In this document: piece after piece, positions 13,201 through 23,223 of the stretch | Layout of the letters: each line of letters opens with the position of its first letter | Position numbering within the stretch: position 1 is the stretch's first letter | Source of the DNA: Pyrocephalus nanus | Taxonomy: Eukaryota; Chordata; Aves; Passeriformes; Tyrannidae | Direction: 5' to 3' | NCBI GenBank assembly: GCA_038380795.1 | Contig: CM076270.1 | Coordinates: forward strand, 22,584,001-22,648,000 | Length of the DNA stretch: 64,000 nucleotides | Notes under the pieces: model-generated | Databases searched by the model: none | The model's input: the letters and a program-made list of their open reading frames with translations, nothing else | Told to the model about the DNA's origin: nothing | Program-made: the position numbers and the translations under genes

Positions 13201-13805
13201 GCATCTGAATTCAGCTTCACAAAGCTGATGGTCTTGTTAGTCAGGCACAGGCGGTAGATGCCAATCAGGTTCTTTGTCTGGCCTAGGCCCTTGGGCTTCA
13301 GAATTACTTGCCAAACTTCCTTAAAAGCTGGGCCAGGGGCTACCTCGCCGTAGCTGTCCTCACCTGCTTCCCCCAGTCCCACGCTGCTGCCTCCGAAGGT
13401 GACATCGCTGTGGTGGTGGTGGTGATGGTGATGGAGGTGGTGGTGGCCCTTGGCCCTGTTGTGCAACTGCAGCAGCGCTTGGTACCAGCTCTCCTGTTCA
13501 GGCTCGCTGTCAGCTGCAATGGCAAAGTGCTCGTCCTTGGTGTAGAGGGCCACCAGGTGCTTGTTCTTGGAGTCAGCCCGTTTGTTGATGTTGAAGCAGC
13601 TTTCTAGTGGGATAGAGCGCTTGGGGGCCCCTGACTTGTGTCTCCATTTCTTCTCATTCTCGTAATACTCCAGCCGGGCGGGTCCAGACTCACTGGCTGC
13701 CCTCAGCACGAAAAATCGTTTATGCATGCTCTTGGGTTTGCGCAAGTAACCCACCTTTCTGACATCTGAGAAGAAGCCCTCGTTATTATCCGTGGGGCTG
13801 GCCAT
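10278..13805 (-). CDS. IRS1: Insulin receptor substrate 1 (complete coding region, single exon)
   Basis: Cytosolic docking protein: the activated insulin or IGF1 receptor phosphorylates its tyrosines, which then recruit PI3K p85, GRB2 and SHP2. The 1175-residue product (human about 1242) has a PH domain at about 13-115, a His-rich linker (H121-H132), a PTB domain at about 161-265 with arginines R213, R214 and R228 at the phosphotyrosine-binding positions, then a long Ser/Pro/Gly-rich disordered tail. YxxM sites for p85 are Y468, Y553, Y608, Y630, Y663, Y711, Y904 and Y932. Y871 (YVNI) is the GRB2 site; Y1116 (YIDL) and Y1164 (YASI) are the C-terminal SHP2 sites. The start at 13805 was chosen because the family N-terminus MASP begins there and the context is strong (G at -3 and +4). 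An in-frame ATG 36 codons upstream has weak context. The coding region is unbroken. DNA for the last 500 or so residues is far more GC-rich than the rest. Identification is by recalled similarity to mammalian IRS1. Confidence 0.98.
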   Translation of the reverse strand: MASPTDNNEGFFSDVRKVGYLRKPKSMHKRFFVLRAASESGPARLEYYENEKKWRHKSGAPKRSIPLESCFNINKRADSKNKHLVALYTKDEHFAIAADSEPEQESWYQALLQLHNRAKGHHHLHHHHHHHHSDVTFGGSSVGLGEAGEDSYGEVAPGPAFKEVWQVILKPKGLGQTKNLIGIYRLCLTNKTISFVKLNSDAAAVVLQLLNIRRCGHSENFFFIEVGRSAVTGPGEFWMQVDDSVVAQNMHETILEAMRAMSEEFRPRSKSQSSSNCSNPISVPLRSRHHVNNPPPSQVGLSRRSRTESVTATSPAGGGGTGGKPSSFRVRASSDGEGTMSRPASVDGSPVSPSANRTHSHRHRGNSRLHPPLNHSRSIPMPSSRCSPSATSPVSLSSSSTSGHGSTSDCLFPRRSSASVSGSPSDGGFISSDEYGSSPCDFRSSFRSVTPDSLGHTPPARGDEDLNYICMGGKATSSCCSLAAPNGHFIPRTCHPQQQPRYPTTPCCPRGGSEEVADLEKAFRKRTHSAGTSPTISHQKTPSQSSVASIEEYTEMLPSYPCGSSRLPSYRHSAFVPTHSYPEECLEMHHLDSGHHRTNSAPHTDDGYMPMSPGVAPVPSGGAPPKGGDYMPMSPKSVSAPQQIINPGRGGRHPPATVDSNGYMMMSPSGSYSPDSSSAGYGKIWTNGAGHHPKLSVESNEGKLPCGGSDYINMSPASGSTTSTPPDCYFGGAGQPGVEEAATAAHHKPIYSYFSLPRSFKHVHRRGGGRVAEEGSPQPRIALGSSRLLYAAEDSSSSTSSDSLGGGGGPEGGPLPQAQPPRKVDTAVQTKGRLARPTRLSLGGPKASTLPRAREQPPLLLPPEPKSPGEYVNIEFIAGEKPPFPSGALGMALPPPGGEAAEEYMNMEPGPPRAPCPPGFAAARAARPGRDYVAMQRGGAAAPGGSCSDCADSPSPGSPARPLSYAEVRGGRAAPEKPPPAAATAPSPELPRPPAELSAAPPRSSSLLGGLGAGSAFTRVSLSPGRNQSAKVIRADPQGGRRRHSSETFSSTPSAARGAPAGLGAPFPCGGAGGAEEVKRHSSASFENVWLRPGAGEAAARREPGGAPALENGLNYIDLDLVRDCGHRRHHHPHGPAEAKQPLPPKPPGQPRGSGHCGEDLSAYASISFQKREEM
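10290..11660. other. Gene-body CpG island covering the 3' part of the IRS1 coding exon
   Basis: The sequence is dominated by G/C runs and CpG dinucleotides, with codons mostly ending in G or C, for residues from about 715 to the C-terminus. The change from the moderate composition of 11700-13800 is abrupt. The same stretch is open in several frames on both strands; those frames have no recognisable products and are explained by the composition. Confidence 0.7.
13405..13448 (-). repeat. IRS1: His-codon (CAC/CAT) microsatellite inside IRS1
   Basis: A run of CAC/CAT triplets on the minus strand encodes H121-H123, L124 and H125-H132, in the linker between the PH and PTB domains. Mammalian IRS1 has a Gly/Ala/Ser-rich linker here instead. 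Alternation of CAC and CAT suggests slippage followed by point changes. Confidence 0.85.
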
Positions 13806-15480
13806 GACGAGAGGCGGTGGAGCTGCTACTGCAGCTTGCAGTCTGCAAGACCCCAAAACGGACAAGCCAGCTGTAAAAGGCAACCACCTAAAATAAAAAT
13901 CATGCAACAACAATTAAAAACAAAATTTAAAAAAATCCACGGCAAAATAGCTCAGGATCCTCTTTTGAGAACAGGACGGGGGAGGGACAGAAGCAGGGTG
14001 AGAGCAGCTGTTCAGTGGCCGAGGCAGCTTCCAGCACCAAATCAGAGTTTGTGTTGCTGTTTATGCCCAAATCGCCCTTAGATGGGTAAGCTCGTCCTTA
14101 AAAAGTCCAGTCTCGATCAGTCCAGACGAAAGTCTTGTCCCAGGAGCAGCTGCCGGGAGAGACGCATCTTCCCTTGCAGGGGTCGGGCTCCGGCGGGGCC
14201 GGGAGCGGGGCGGGGGTCCCCTTCCTCCGCTCCCTGCTCCCCTTCCCCGGCTCAAGTTTGCCTCCGCGAGCAGCGATCTCTGTTGCAGATTAAATATCCT
14301 CTCGGGGGCGGAGATTGTTTTGCAAAGTCCGGGGTTTGCACCCAAAAAATACACGCTGCTTTCCCCCCCCGTCGCCCTCCCCCCCAAAAAAAGAAAACCA
14401 ACAAATAAAAAAATAATAAAAAAAAGGCGCCCCCAACACAACCTCCCCCAAATATCAGCGCCGAGGCTGCTGCTCCCGCTCGTGCGTGCGGAGGAGGCTG
14501 GCGACCCCATTCAGTCCCATCTCGTTAGGCAGAGAAAGTGCCATTTCCACACGCGGCGCAGCCCGGCAGCGGCGGGAGGGGAGGCAGCCCGAGTGCCGAA
14601 GGAACATCCTCTCTCTTCCTCCTCCTCTTCATTCCAGGCGGCAGCGCCTCAGCGGCCGGCGGCGCGGCCCCCTCCCGTGCCCCAGCCCGGCGGGCGAGCG
14701 GGCACCGCCGCCGCGGCTCCTTCTCCGCCGGCTTCTCCGAGGAGTTTCCCGGCGCCCCGCACCAAAACAGGCGGCGGGGGCCGCGCTCGCCGGTCCAGCC
14801 CCCTCCGCCCGCCGCCGCGGCTCGGGCTCGCAGCGAGCAGCACAACACGTGACGGCGCCAGTGCGTGGACCATCCCCGGAGCCGCCGCCGGGCTCCCGGC
14901 CAGCGCCGCCGCCCCGCCCTCCGCCCTGCCCTCCCTCGGCGCGGCCGCGGGGCCGCCGCCAGCGCGCCCCCATTGGTGCCGCGGCCCGTCCGTCACGGCG
15001 GCGCCCGGCCGGGCTGGGGCGCGGCGCTGAGGAAAGGAGGCGTAGACGCCATTCAGCGCCGTGTTATTTATTCCCGCGGCCTCCGCAGTGTGGCGGCTCT
15101 CCCGGGCTCGGCCGGCCGGGGAGCTGTGCCCGCCTGCCCGCAGCCCCGGCGGGGCAGCTCCGGCCGCGGAGCCGCTGCGGGCAGAGCGGGGCCGTGTCTG
15201 TCCCGCCAGGCCGCGGCTCGTCCCGCTGCCCGGGAGCCGCTCCCGGCTCAGCCGCTCCCAGTTCCCCTCGGGAGCGAGGCCAGATCCCCGCACAGCTCCC
15301 CCCGGTTCCCGCGTGTCCCAGGGCCGTTCTGTGCCGGACCGAACCGAACCGAGCGGCCGCGCCGGGTCGGGGCTCTCGCAGTGCGGGAGCCGTGCGGGCA
15401 CATCCCCTGCTCAATGCTGCCCTCTGCGGGGGCGGGCCCGCCCTCCCTTCGTCTGCAGGGCCGGGGTGCTGCTTTTGGGG
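13806..15480 (-). promoter_or_regulatory. IRS1: IRS1 5'UTR, promoter and CpG island
   Basis: Upstream of the IRS1 ATG, 13806-14100 is moderately AT-rich and is probably 5'UTR. From about 14150 to 15480 the DNA is dense in CpG and G/C runs, as expected of the large unmethylated island at the start of this gene. Visible elements include a CCCCGCCC GC box at 14912-14919, a palindromic E-box CACGTG at 14846-14851 and an inverted CCAAT near 14969-14975. No convincing TATA box is seen, so start sites are probably dispersed and I cannot place them. Minus-strand sequence before 13887 (TTTTATTTTAG|G) resembles a splice acceptor, but I found no matching upstream donor, so I treat the leader as unspliced. 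Long open frames here on both strands are by-products of the base composition. Confidence 0.75.
14846..14851. promoter_or_regulatory. Palindromic E-box CACGTG in the IRS1 CpG island
   Basis: The hexamer CACGTG is flanked as AACACGTGAC on the plus strand. This is the core bound by the USF, MYC/MAX and MiT/TFE bHLH-zip families. It is an unmethylated-island-type site about 1 kb upstream of the IRS1 ATG. The motif is directly visible; its use is inferred. Confidence 0.4.
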
Positions 15481-16519
15481 GGTCGGCTTGTTTTTCCCTG
15501 CCGCTGTTAATGATGGTGACACCCCGGGCATCCCGTGCAGGGCAGCGGGTCTTTAATTAGCCCCCGAGCAGGCTGATCCCCAGCTGGTCAGAGGTGAAAG
15601 TGCCACGGCAGTGTTCACACCTAGTCTTTAAGGTTAAAATTCAATTAAAAAAAATTAGAGTCTCGTTTAGATTTGGGTAAGCCCAAGCAAGGAACAAATA
15701 ATTGTTAGGCTTTTTGTAATGCATCTGCATTACCAAGTTGTTGCCAGGTAGATGATGGTTTTAAAATTATTTGAGGTGAGCATTTAGCTGAGAAAAAGGT
15801 GAAAAATTCCTTTGAAAGAATTACAGAAAAACAGGGAAAACCCAAAAAGGGCAACAGGCAGCGCTGCAAGCCACCTTCTCCATTATCCTACAGACAACAT
15901 GGTAAAACAGAGCACTGTTCAAAGGTATTTACCAAACACAAGATGACAATTTCTAAGGTAGGAGCAGAGTCCAGCTGGTAAAACACAAAAAATGAGAAGG
16001 AAAGACAATCCAACCTATAACAATAACCTATATTATCACCACATTCTTTCCTCTGCTTCACACTATAGTTCATCATGACAAAACCAGATATTTGTATTGA
16101 TATAGAGCTAAATCTTACTTCAACCCAAATGTATTTCTATCCTCCAGCAAGCAGAATGCCAGGAAAGCGCTCCCCCAGCCCACACCACAGAGCTGTGGGA
16201 CAGAATTGTAGCTCAAAGGCACATTAAGATCAGCTATCGTGGCTGTCATTAATGACAAAGCATGTTTGTACCCTCCCAAGCATGGGAAAGCATGTTTGTG
16301 CACAGAACACATGTAACATTTCTTCAATTAAACATTCTACATGTACAATTACTAATATTAAATAACAACTTGTATTTGCTCTGCTCCATTCTTTCTCTTG
16401 GCAGGTGTTTTACTGACATGCACATATAAGTAGAATGATCTCTTGGTGGAAGATAACCACTATTTTATTTGCATCGTGTTGCACAAGGGAACATGGATTT
16501 GAGGGTAAAAGCAGGAGAC

Positions 16520-16805
16520 AGTGCTAGAATCAAAGGATTTCTTGAGTTGGAAGATACTCATAGAGATTATTAAGTCCAAACCTCTGCTCCTCACAGGACT
16601 ACCTAAACCCCAACCACACAGCTCAGGGCATTGTCCAAACACTCCTTGAACTCTGTCTGATAGACTTGGTGTTGTGATGACTTCCCTGGGGAGCCCGTTC
16701 CAGTGACCAACCACCCTCTCAGTAAATAACCTTTTCCTAATGTCCAATCAACTGCCCTTGAGACTTTCATTCCATTCATACCGTGTCCTGTCCACAGTGC
16801 GTGGG
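16520..16805 (-). mobile_element. CR1 LINE fragment (3' part, with end of reverse transcriptase)
   Basis: Read on the plus strand it begins AGAATCAAAGGATTTCTTGAG and continues TTGGAAGATACTCATAGAG, the reverse complement of a CR1 3' end. It then carries the familiar 'CACTCCTTGAACTCTG', 'CTTCCCTGGGGAGCC' and 'CCTTTTCCTAATGTCCA' blocks. The minus strand encodes a degraded match to the CR1 reverse-transcriptase C-terminus (RVVGHWNGLPREV, about 16660-16725), which fixes the orientation. It is 5'-truncated and broken by mutations. Confidence 0.85.
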
Positions 16806-19800
16806 CAGACAGTGTATTTAACTGTGCTCCATTCACCTTGGGAACATTATCTTCAATAATAACTGGGCTTGCAGATACAACGAAATTTGGCTGTTCTTAT
16901 CTGCTTATCAAGGGGATTCAGCAAATGTCCCAGAAGTGTTTTCAAACTACATACAGATTCATGTCCTTTGCCCAGCAGAAATAACAAGCAATAACAAATA
17001 CTTCCAGCATATCTCAGAAACTATTTTTTAGAGATAGTTTGCATCATGCCAGACCACATCTTGGAATTGTTTTCTTGCTTTGGGAGTTCCAAAGCTCTGA
17101 AATACTGCACTTCTCTCTAAGGTACATAAGTGTGCACACCAGAACACAAAGAGAAGAATGTACCCTTATTTTTTGTATTTAAATGCTCCTCCTGCTTTGA
17201 ATTTTTAGAATTCAGACTTTGCAATTATTTGCAAAGGAGTTCACATAATAGAATATCCTGGCAGAAAGACAAGGCTTTAATTCCCTGTATAAATACCTAT
17301 GGTTAACTCTCTATACAAAAAAATTCATCTTCAATAAATGAGGACAAAATCGGGTTTGCTCTCTCAGTATCCGTGTCCAAATCCTAAAATTCCACACAAC
17401 CAAGTTTCTGCAGTACTCTTTAACCATCTCCACATTCAGATCACACACCTCAGAATATATTGCAACAAACTATGCTCTTAAAGACAATCTAATATAAAGA
17501 AAGGACTGTAATAGAACAGATAAGGATCAAAGTTCCCAATTTTTATCTGCCTTATTAAGTCATTGAAGATTAATTTAGCACAGGGTGATCTCGTAAGGAA
17601 TAAAGTGCTTGAGACAATAATTTCTCAGAGTGTCACCACTAAACCTGGCAGAGCAAAATGGATTATATTTTGATGGGATAACCAAAACCTGTGTTTTGGG
17701 AATGCTGCATTGGTGGAATGGCATCCCAGGAAGGCCACTGCCAGGATCCAAACGTAATTAAAGAAGTAGCACTGCTCGAAATTATAATGATGAGTAGTTT
17801 CTCTTGCAGCCACCTTTACCTGTCCACATTTAGATTCTCATCTAACTGCAAAAATGGCATGAAAGTAGCAGTTAAGACTAAGCAAACACCCTTAGTGCAG
17901 TAAGAAGAAAAAACCCATTCTTTTCACAGCTGTCATAGGCTGTTGATTTTTTTTTTCTCCTTGGCCATCAACTGCTTTTATGGCTTTTTTCCCAACCTTT
18001 CTCTCCTCTACCTTTCTATGCACTTTGTTCACTTTCTTGTGTACCTGACTGTTCTGTTAAAAGGGTGCTAGACTTGTTATTACTTTCTTATAGAATTTTA
18101 GGGTCCACTAAAAAAATCTCTCTTTGTATACAAACCAAAAGAAACATTGCACAAAGGTGAAGTTACATCAGTGAGTCTCTAATAAAAACAGCATGAGTCC
18201 TGTTCACCAGCTTCATCGTTCCACTTTCCAGACCCACAAGTTGCTCCCTCTAATCCCCACTCCAAACTGTTCCTAAAACACTTGATTTCATTTCCCACAC
18301 CCAACTCTTCAGTTAAAACAAAACAACTTTTTTTCTGGGCATAATACCATGAAAAAAATAAACAAATGAAATACACAAACAAACAAATTCCCAAACAAAA
18401 ACCAACCAACAGGCCAGGAAACCAAAACTTTCTGAAAATTATTTTCTTTCATTTCCTACTGACTTGGAATCAAGTCTAGGAGCAAGAAGAATGAGCCCCT
18501 CTACAAGGACAGGGGAGCCAGGTGCCAGTGACCTCCCCAATAGCAGCCCACTCCTACTGCACCAAATGAGGTGAGCAGGGCAAACTGGTGCTTTTTTAAT
18601 GCAAGATTTCTCTTACATTTAAGCAGAACTCCCTGTATTTCAGTTTGTGGCCATTGCTTTTTGTGCTCACACCGGGCACACCACGGAGAAGGGCCCAGTT
18701 CTCCGTCCATCACATTGGCACAGGTATGTTCTGGCCCTTGTTCCAAGGTTGATTTGATTGCATATTTTATTTGTTTAAGCTCGTTTGTAGTATTTACTTT
18801 ACTATGTTCAGCAGTGAGGATGAAACTTGCGTAACTTCTCCTTCAAAAATAGCGTGGCTGTCTCTAAACTAGTTAAATCATTACTTAAGTCAACAAGTTG
18901 TTTAATTTCTCTGTTAAAGGAATGGCAGTAACATCACGATTATAGATCTTGCATCCCCGACTTCTACTGTCATCTCTTTGAGGCAAACCCAGAACACACA
19001 TGGAATGACTGATTAGGATCTTCCAGTGTGTTACAGTAAACAGTTATGTTCACAGCTGTATCTCACTCTGCCACAGTAATGAGAGCTGGAAAAGTCTAAG
19101 GCATCTTTTCCATAACTCACTTATTAGGATTGTTTCTATCGTGCATTCTCCAGTTCACATGTAGAACAACTTCACTCATATCAGCATTTAGAGCACATTA
19201 ATTACATGAAATATTTATGTTTTAGTGATCAATTAGGCAGTTTTTATCTTAAACATGCTATTAATTCATACAGATTATATTTTTTTGTATTTTACTACCT
19301 CCCTATGAAGCTTCATATGTCTCTGTTTAAAGAAGCCAGAAAAGATAAAACATCATCCCTGTGCTTTCCATTGGGGAATATGGATATCCCAACTGAAGTA
19401 TCACTAAACTAACAGGACCCTCAGTAATACTTTTGGACAATTCCCAGACTACACTGATCAACCTTCAGCTCTGCATCTATTATCTTTAGATTTCCATCTT
19501 GTAACATGTTCAAAAAAATTTTTCAATGCTTCACAGACTTTTTTTTCTTGTGCTTTAATTCTCCTTCACCACAGACAAAATTGCCTGAAGCATGAATTTC
19601 AAAAGGCAAGTTGCAGAATCTTTTATCCAATTTATAATAAGTGTTGTCTGTGCATGGCTCAAAGCTATGGTCTCAAGCAGCTTCTGACTGAGGAAGGGAG
19701 CTTCATGGGTCCACAGGGGTTTGTTTTGTTATTTTACCACTGTTGCAAAGTCCACAGAGGTATAAAAATGAAAGCCAAGTAGAAGGTTTTGCCCATGGTT

Positions 19801-21044
19801 ACTTGATGACAGCAGCAAGCCTTGGTCTTGCTCAGTCAGCTTTATTTCACCTTTGAGGTGTCAGAGTGTTTAACCCTGAATGTCAGATAAAGCAGAAGGT
19901 AACGTGCGTGCTATTGCCCACAGTGCTATTTAATAATTACAAAAGAAAAGAAGAAAACCTGTTGATCCCCACAGGATCCCACGGGTGATACCCTTCTGAG
20001 GCCAGAATCAGCCACCTCATTGCTCTGCTGGAGAGGAGTGAGCAGAGCCAGGCTGTGCCAACCCCCCTGCCCCGACACTGTGCCATCGAGGGTGGCCATC
20101 CGTGCTCTGGAGTCCCCTGTGCCAAAAGCTGCATGGAAAGGGGACAGCACCAAGTCAGAGCCCCTGCCCTTGGCCATAAGGACACTGCTGTGACCAGCTG
20201 GCTCTGCTGCTGCTTCTTGTGCTGCACTCTGCTCTCAGGGCTCGTTACTCGCAAACAGGATGCGCTGTGGGTGTTTGATCGTGACTGATTCCTCAGCTGG
20301 GTTTGTCAGGAAACGTGGGACTGAAAAATGGGATGGCAGAGCAAAAAAATAAGCAATGGGTTCCAGAGAAAAAGGAATAGAACTGTGTTTTCTTCAAAGA
20401 GTTTAGCAGTGGAGCTTATCTAAAGACCTGACTTATGTCCAGTGATAGTGGGCAAAATTTATTGATTTTTATCAGCCTCGGAAGGCGTGGACTCATTCCA
20501 CAGGCTCCAGCTGTGGTTTGGAATTCCTTGAGCTTTCACTTGACTGATATGATCAAACTTAATCAGGGCCTGCTGATCGTAAATGGAACATACTTGCTTG
20601 GTCTCTGCTCTTTCAAAGAATTACTAAAGGTTCAAAGAGTTGCAGAAAAGCCCCAGTGGCACTCTGTGATGCTGGGCAGTGAAATGGTAAGCTTAAATGC
20701 ACGCAGGAAAAAGGAAGTCTGACTTTACATGTTCAGTGACACACTCCAAGTTAATTACAGCCACTTTTGAAGATGGTCTTGGAATTGTAAGAGTTAGCTC
20801 TTTGAGAAACATCAGCTCAACATTCTTTTGCAGTCAAAAAACCAAATAGAACATTAGAAATTATCATGTCAAGGAGAAAAAGCAAAATAGAGAACGATTT
20901 TTTTTTTTTACATGTAAAATCTATGGCACGTCTTGTCCTTGCCTGCTATGGAAAAATTCTACTTTCTGGTGTTGAAAACAATATTAAGGAACTGGAAAAA
21001 GATAAGAGTAAATGATCAAAGATAGCTCAAAATGAGCTAGCAGA

Positions 21045-21310
21045 CTAAGATTTTTCAGACTGGATAAAGAGTGTCTGAGAAGAGATGTGACAGATACCCA
21101 GAAATATCATTACTGGCATGGAGAAGGTGAAAAGGATTGATTTTTCCAATACAAAAGATAAAGAACATGGACTAAAAGTAGAAGGTTCAGAACAAACACA
21201 AAGTTACTTGTTCAGACAATGTCAATGAACCTGTGAAATCACTGCCACGGAATGCCCTGACTTGAAAAATCACTGGACAAGTATTTGGTAAAGTCTGTCC
21301 ATGCAATAGA
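21045..21310 (+). mobile_element. Old CR1 LINE fragment (diverged)
   Basis: The blocks 'GAGAAGAGATGTGACAGATA', 'TGGCATGGAGAAGGTGAA', 'AGGTTCAGAACAAACACAAAG', 'TGAAATCACTGCCACGGAATG' and 'CACTGGACAAGTATTTGG' occur in the order of an ancient reptile/bird CR1 near its 3' end. The ORF is disrupted and divergence is high. The right boundary is unclear and may extend towards 21430. Confidence 0.55.
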
Positions 21311-22010
21311 AAGACCTCAGAGCCAGGTCCTGGACTGCACAAGGAACAGAAGCAGAGAGGGGTGCTCAGGGAAGTGCCACTGTTTATGGATCTCACTGCT
21401 GTACATGTCCCTGCCACCAAAGAACAGCCTAGATGGATCTTGATATGACACAGGACACACGCCTATGCTTTTAAGATTAATTTCCCTTGATCCTGTAAGA
21501 GTTCTTTGATATATCTTCACACTTTCTGTGTTTGTATCCATAGCCTGGGCTGTGCACCGTGGCATGACAAAGTTCTGTAAGAAATACCATTACCTCTGAG
21601 CCAGCATTTGACTCAAAATTTGCATTAACAAAATGGCAACATTAATTGGAGGGGGCCACAGAACCAGATTTCTGGGCTCTGTTTAGTGATGATTCATATT
21701 CACACCACATAATGGGCATTATTAATCTAAGTGTATTCCAGTTTTAAAATCCTTATTATTCCAGTGCTCCAGCTTATTCTTGGTCAGGAAGCACAGTCTA
21801 CTAACTTCCACTTCCTAGCCAGCAAGAACCAAAAATTCATGCCCAAACCATCAAGATTTACAAATAGTTAATCACAGTATTAGATTGCATGTATGTCTTT
21901 TGAGATCACACTGGAGATACTGCACCGTGACTTTTCACTGGACAACTTTTTGAACTTAACTTCTGTTAAATCCCTATTATTTTGTATATACTGCTTATTA
22001 GTTTGTTTGT

Positions 22011-22115
22011 TTTTTTTTTTTTTTTTTGTTATCATAGAATATGATCAGTTGGAAGGGACCCACCAGGGTCATCAAGTCCAACTCCTGGCACTGCACAGGA
22101 TACCCCAAGAAGAAA
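22011..22115 (-). mobile_element. CR1 LINE 3'-end fragment next to a poly-T run
   Basis: After a T run (22011-22027) the plus strand reads ATCATAGAATATGATCAGTTG and GAAGGGACCCACCAGGGTCA, then TCAAGTCCAACTCCTGGCAC. This is the reverse complement of a typical CR1 3' end, so the element is on the minus strand. It is heavily 5'-truncated, which is usual for CR1. Confidence 0.75.
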
Positions 22116-23210
22116 GAGGGTCACTGGAGTCCAACTTTCAGAAGGTTTTTTCAGGCTAAAGAAATGTTGGTATTTCAAAACACAAGCTCAGAAATCCTCT
22201 GGACATATGAAATAGGAGGTATATGAGTATTTTCCAGAGTTATGGCAGAACAAATGATGCAGCAGTGAAAATGAGGACATCCCCTTTCATCTCTCAAAAG
22301 TTACTGCATTGTACCATTTAAAATAATATACCAAAGAAACCCTGATAAAATAGTTTCCTTGTTCCAGAGAAATTTACACACACATTTGTAAAACAAAATT
22401 TTCTACATTTAAGAAACACACAGAGTTGTAAACATTTATGTTAATTCTACATTAGTTAGCAGAAACATTTAGGAACCTGCCAAATATCCTGATCAGTTAT
22501 TGCAGTAAGAAATCCAATGATTTCTTAAAAAGAGCTGTTGGACAGAGAATGATTCAAAGCACAAATTAAATGACTTGCTTGGAATCCCACACCTCTCCTA
22601 AGCCATACTATCTCAGCAGTTTCTGGGACAAGACCCAGAAAATATCCATATGCTAGTGTGTGATGCAAGCACAGGACTGGCTATGATTTCACTATTTATA
22701 CACTGGTTTTTGTTACACCTTTCAGGCTGAACACCTTTGCATGTTGTAACCAATCTCCCAGAAAATCTGACTGTGACGTGTTTCACAGCAAAGGGCCTTT
22801 CTGGGAAGGTCCAAACTGGACTCATCCTGGAATCACCTGAACTGAAAATGGTTGTTACCAGGCTTCATCTTTGATCTGTTCCTTTTTGCAGACTCCAGCT
22901 AAACATTTTTAACCATTACCCCCATGAGGAGGCCTCACATCAGGGATCAGGGAGGGCTCTGGTAAAACACTCAGGCACAAGTTGGCATCCAGAGTCTGTT
23001 TTCTCCTTGATTTCCAGATGCACCTGCAGCTGATTCAAGTACAGATCATCAGCTGCAGGTTTTCAGCAAGTCCCCTTTAAATTTTAAACATAAAAACATA
23101 GTGTAAGCCCACTTATGCATGTTAATTACCATGCCTTATATTTTAGTTTTCCCCAGTTGCCAAAAGGCTTTATCTGGATTTGGGGAGAATTTGCAAGGTG
23201 GATGGAAGGA

Positions 23211-23223
23211 GGGGGGGGGGGGG
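23211..23223 (+). repeat. Poly-G run (13 G)
   Basis: Thirteen consecutive G follow GATGGAAGGA. A comparable run of 11 G lies at 34070-34080, and 11 C at 50582-50592 inside an RHBDD1 intron. Lengths of such runs are error-prone in assemblies. Confidence 0.9.

Noticed and set aside
13878..13890. Possible splice acceptor in the IRS1 5'UTR
   Set aside because: The AG-preceding pyrimidine stretch is fair, but no matching donor was found upstream in the window, and I know of no 5'UTR intron in mammalian IRS1. It is mentioned only as an uncertainty.
14320..15560. Several open frames of 150-356 codons on both strands in the IRS1 CpG island
   Set aside because: They overlap in all frames, are Pro/Ala/Arg/Gly-rich and match nothing. 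They follow from the base composition of the promoter island.
16460..16747. Minus-strand frame with a reverse-transcriptase-like segment as a possible gene
   Set aside because: It is the decayed C-terminal end of CR1 reverse transcriptase, not an independent gene.
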